Assembly: GCA_039881145.1 (NCBI GenBank) | Contig: JAYKKI010000027.1 | Location: 20,223,001 to 20,287,000 of the forward strand | Origin: Druceiella hillmani | Taxonomy: Eukaryota; Arthropoda; Insecta; Lepidoptera; Hepialidae | Direction of reading: 5' to 3' | DNA: 64,000 nt | Program-made: the position numbers and the translations under genes | In this document: one piece after another, positions 59,579 through 64,000 of the stretch | Numbering within the stretch: position 1 is the first letter of the stretch | Layout: every line of letters begins with the position of its first letter | Notes under the pieces: generated by a model | Database searches by the model: none | What the model was told of the DNA's origin: nothing | Seen by the model: the letters and a program-made list of their open reading frames with translations, nothing else

Positions 59579-60002
59579 CTTGAATTGACAATCAGAAAAA
59601 TACTATTTAAGATGATTTATACAATTATAAAAACCATTAAACAGAAACTAGGGGAAGACTTTGAAGAAAAAAAAAATTGAAACATACCTTGCGTCAATTA
59701 ACAGTACTGCCTATTCTGGTGATGTCTGTTCCTAAAGCGACTTCAGACCGATTTTTGACCCGCCAAATCATTCAATTTAGCTTGCATGGTAACATTTAAG
59801 CTAAAAGGTACAAATGACTTGAGGGAAATTTATTTGAGAGCGTTATGTACTACGCACAATATATTATTTCTGGCTGAGAATATATTTATCAAAATGAAAA
59901 CTTAGATTTTGGAAAAGGATAAGGATTTAAATTACTTATTATAATATTTTTCATTTATTTTTCGTACATATATATTAAATAAATACTTGTACTTGTAAAG
60001 TT

Positions 60003-60370
60003 TTGCAGTCGAATCCCGTTTAATTTAAAATGTAATAGATACCTTAATTTCTCAATCCAAATACATCCAAGAAATGTGATCAATATGGTGATCAACGGGC
60101 AGCGAGAGACTCGAGTGAAGTAAATCACGCCGCGCACTAAATAAAGATATCGGCCAGCGCTCCGCTCCAATAAACTGTGGCAGAAAACAAACGACTGACT
60201 GAAATTATTCGCGGAATATATCTTCTTCAGTGGCAATGAAACGCAAATAGATACAGACCATAGTTAACTTTGCACGCAGCTGTATTTTATGAAGGCTTAT
60301 GGAGCTAAATGCATTCAAGTGCACTAGAGTGTGTCAATGTTATGCTTAGCTGGGAGCTGAAGCGAATTGT
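60003..60370 (+). repeat. Island I1, copy 9 (R block F)
   Basis: Nearly identical to copy C. It lacks about 28 bp present in C before GTTTAATTTAAAATGTAATA and keeps a GCTGGGAGCTGAAGC stretch lost in C. Confidence 0.85.
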
Positions 60371-62616
60371 GTTTAGATATTTTGAAGCATGTCTGTTTTA
60401 ATGATTCATTAGTATGTACATTTACTAGTGAACTATCTTTTATTTGTGTGGACAGTTTATATGAGGCCTGATTTGGGTAGCGCGATTTAATTTATTAAAA
60501 CGCCATCTATTGTGGCCAGTTGGAAGCGGTAGTAACATATACGAGTATCGAAATTTTTTAAATTTGTTGTTTGTAAAAAAGCAATGGAAATATAAAAGTG
60601 ATAAGCATTTTATTTATAATTCGATGTAATTAAAGTGAGCAAATAAAAACGCCATCAAAATATTAAAAGGATAAGTGTTTTCTTAGTAACCTGAAGTAAC
60701 TCAGTTTTATTTATAATCCAACACTTATTGATAACGAATGTCTAGACCTAAAGAATTTGTAGAGATCTGGCTTCTTTAAGATTTTAGACAATTTTTAAAA
60801 TTATTTCCATAAAAAATGTTTTATTTTACTTAATAAACGGTATCCACTTCCTAATAAATAACTCTCTCTGTTTTTAATATATTGCACATATAACCACCCT
60901 CTTAATGTATACTTTTATGGAGCAGATTCATTTCTTACAGTACAGTCAATAAAATTATGTTAGAATATTTAGACCTTCAGACCAAATACTGGGCAAAACA
61001 TAATTATTAAAAATTACATAATCAAGAAATTTATGGTATTAAATAGTTTCGAAAATGAAATATTTATTTTTATTATGTAAACTCGATCCTCGTCGAAATT
61101 TTCATCAATAATAATTCTAATGGAATATTTATTAAAAAACGTACTGTGCGTTCCATAATAACATAATGAAACGAATGTTTGTGTAAACAATTTTTTTACA
61201 CAATTTTTTTAAATTATCCGGAATCTCAATGACTCTGTTTGCAAAACACCGCATGTCGCAAGATGTAAGGGTGCATTTACATTATTTTAGTGGCGACGTA
61301 CGACTAAACAGTTATGGAGTGAATTCAATCTCAGCTCGTAACTCGTTCACAATATTGTTCAAAATAATATTTTTAATGATTACTCTTATCTGTAAAATGT
61401 AATAAACATTTCTGTTATAGCGTTATAGTCGAGATGGTAAATGACGAACGGTGTCAAACGACTGTGGTCTGATGGCCTGAATATTAACAATTTATTTATT
61501 CATTAATACGAAATAGGCGCAACAAATCAAAAAGGGAGGTTTCGCTTGTTAAGAAGGATAAGCGAAACTACTAGAACTACTATGAATATTTATATAGTTT
61601 TTTCCAATAATACATCTTATATATTCTTATAATTCATACCAAACAATCCTGAAAAGTGGTGATGTCAGAAAATCGTTTTCAACATTTGAATTTTATTGAT
61701 ATTTTCAAAATCTACGCATTTTGCAAAATAGAAGTGATCAAAATGAAATGCACCGATTAGTACCAAAAGTGATGCACCGATTAGTACCAAAAGTCAAAGT
61801 TAACAAAATAGACAAAAATATTGAATGAATTTGACCCAAAAGCATTTTCACCGCCGATACGCGTTAATGATCTTTTCTTGGCCAAAATATATTTTTAGAA
61901 GTCGATATTATATACGATTGTTCATTTTGTTTTTGGAATTCAAGTTTTGGAATATAAAATTTAATTTGAATAATTGTAACATACTATATGCTTTGTATTT
62001 ATTTTAAATTATTAAATATTATTTTTAATGTTGCAAATATTTAGCCTGCCTTATATTGTATTCCAAAAAAATATGAATCTCTCAAGTACAGTGCGATACA
62101 GTTTTCCTATAAATTCGAAGTAATCTCTGGAAATTTTATTTAAAATTTATTAGTTAGTTATCTTCACAGCAAAACTAGGTATGTTAAATAGTTTTGGAAA
62201 TAGAGGGTTATTTATTTTTTTATTTATTTTTCAGTGTCATTGGAAATATGCTAATTAAAATAGTAAACAAATTTTGTTTAGTATTTTGTGTACTAAAATT
62301 TCGTAACTACTTTTTGCCAATAAAATAATTTCGTTGTGTTCGTAGATATTTAACTTACACCGCACTATTATATCATAGATATACAACAAAGAACACACAC
62401 GACTGTACATATTTATTCTAAACTAATGAAACTTTATCAACTTCACTGGCGTATAGATTTTGATCAACGTCAACCTTTATATAATTATTTTTAATATTAT
62501 CTTGTGCACAAGTGACTATAATTTTCTTTTTATTAGACGGGACCTATTCCATTAAAACATCGCAATAAATTAATTAATAGCCTAATACTGTCAAATTTAG
62601 TTTTATTATGTATTGT

Positions 62617-63494
62617 TGAATATTTTGTGAAACATTTTTTCATTATACGTACTGAAGACTCAAACCAATAGTGTACGTTGTCCTTCATTCGTAGATATTA
62701 TTGCATTTTTCAATTCAACGCTGGATGCTGTGCGCTTAGGGGATTGAGCGCTTAATGGGCAATGTTGCTTTAAAGGTTTCGGGCTATTGTGGAATGTTTA
62801 GGTAGCTCGTTATATAATGGAGTATCTTAATACTGTGCCGTCTAATTGGTGCGATGTGATAACTATTCTAGAAATATCGCGAAACTGGAGGTCAGGTTTA
62901 AAAAGTACCTGCTATAGGCGCAAGGATCTATGTGAGATCTACTGCCCCGGGTTAAAGGACCTTTGTTAGAGTGATAATTTGATAGTTATTACTGTGATAT
63001 TATCCTTTTTATTTTATTGCTTATTACATTAGTAAAGAGCGACTGGACGTCTCTCGTTGTGAGTTGGTGGTTTTTTGTAATATTGATTTGAGTTATAAAT
63101 TGTGAGTACACTAGTGTGCGAAGTGTATAATATCGGGTTCTCACTCAGACTTATAGTTAGTGGATACATGATATAAAACAAGTATTGCGTTATTACTATT
63201 TTTAATAAAGAAACAAAGCATTGTGAGATTTGTGATAAAAATAGAAGTTTTTAGTTAAACGTTGATGGAAGTTTTGTGTCGGGAGTAGAGATGGAACAAG
63301 ATTGCATTCATATGACCGTGATAATATGCGAGTAGCGTTCGAATCTTCTCGCTTCAGTTTCACATGTCCAATAATTACTTATGAAGCTACTTGTGGAAGC
63401 GATGTAGGAGAAGGGGGCGGTAGGGCAGCTTGCTTTGGTGTGATACTCGGACATATGGGTTAACTAAACTTAGTAAACTTAGTTTCCGTGGATC
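62617..63494 (+). mobile_element. Second copy of the 0.9-kb unknown insertion
   Basis: Collinear with 42217-43110, including GTTATATAATGGAGTATC and AATAAAGAAACAAAGC. It was duplicated along with R copy C. It lacks the C-rich extra of copy C near 43020. Confidence 0.6.
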
Positions 63495-63904
63495 CTAAAT
63501 ACTAGAGAGTAAACTATACCCATACTTCAGCATGAGTCTGAGTGAAAAGGAAAGCTTTAAATATATTATACAGGTTGAGTATTAGATGTACATGTACCGT
63601 TCATATGCTGAATTAATGTTGTAAAAACCAATGGTTTCGTTGAATACCCTGTAAGGAGGTACTTATAGATCTTGTGATTTGGTTAAATTGTAAAATTTAC
63701 GGCCAAATAGAGGAATGGGTATTTATGAAGTTGATAAAGAAAAAATACTGACATAATTTTAAATCCTACTAAAATTGAGTTCATTAATTAGGGTGAACAA
63801 AATATTATGTAATGATTTTAGTTTAATATCAATAATTTGTGGACAAGCTTAACCATTTACGGCTGTTACTGATGTCGCCATCAAAACTTACATCATCGAC
63901 ATTG

Positions 63905-64000
63905 CAGAGAATTATCTCTCAATGCGTAAATCAAACTTTTTACAGCCGCCCACATATCATATAATGTGTTTTGCCGATTCGTAGGTAAGCAAAAGAAAGC
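63905..64000 (+). repeat. Island I2, copy 6, truncated by the window end
   Basis: GAATTATCTCTCAATGCGTA, CCGCCCACATATCATATAAT and TTTTGCCGATTCGTAGG match the first third of I2 before the sequence ends. Confidence 0.8.

Larger units (their letters stand above)
52647..64000 (+). repeat. Segmental duplication, copy 2
   Basis: It is paralogous to 32559 through at least 43633. It starts at the shared TCTTATTCTAATCTTAAGAA (offset 20088) and continues to the window end. Differences include a MITE (53022) and about 0.8 kb extra (53500-54335), the loss of about 1 kb after 57740, an insertion at 58050-58440 and a TA tract at 58769. The later part (from 59.7 kb) looks about 97-98% identical; the earlier part is somewhat lower. 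Confidence 0.88.
59715..64000 (+). repeat. R block, copy F (runs off the window)
   Basis: Partner of copy C, with the same left edge after the captured exon and the same 0.9-kb insertion. It carries islands I1 and the start of I2. By eye there are only a few differences per hundred bases. Confidence 0.88.

Overview
The window is AT-rich, non-coding eukaryotic DNA packed with nested repeats. It is most likely an insect and probably a moth or butterfly. Degenerate TTAGG-type runs, a TTAA-targeting piggyBac-like element, non-LTR and Tc1-like remnants, and recurrent GGTTCCGTTTTT-type tails that I associate from memory with lepidopteran repeats all point that way. The order is an inference. I recognise no intact host gene, tRNA, rRNA, CRISPR array or bacterial-style operon. 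Nearly all protein signal comes from broken transposons.

Layout. 1-11 kb: small palindromes, a 23-bp tandem array, a hairpin MITE, a perfect 224-bp palindrome (6333-6556), two LINE fragments of one family, TTAGG-like sequence and a 40-bp minisatellite. 11.4-19.05 kb: an old inverted duplication whose left arm carries a 658-bp piggyBac-like element. The right arm still shows the empty TTAA site. A Tc1-like transposase fossil lies between the arms. 19.5-24.4 kb: a long-TIR MITE, two abutting perfect palindromes and a second MITE. 24.5-64 kb: an array of related 4-7 kb blocks (called R; copies A-F), almost all in the same orientation. It includes a 4.5-kb palindrome centred near 30.13 kb and a roughly 20-kb-spaced segmental duplication (32.56 kb onward against 52.65 kb onward). 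It also carries a captured exon of a Mutator-domain protein, present twice, and two LINE insertions.

The main unexplained signal is two short, relatively GC-rich islands inside the R blocks that look better conserved than the sequence around them. Island I1 (about 350 bp) occurs nine times across the window, including three old copies outside the R array. Island I2 (about 330 bp) occurs six times and alternates with I1. They do not look coding. Both contain motifs resembling transcription-factor sites, so they may be duplicated regulatory elements, non-coding RNA exons or functional parts of an unclassified mobile element. Identity statements are by-eye comparisons, not computed alignments.
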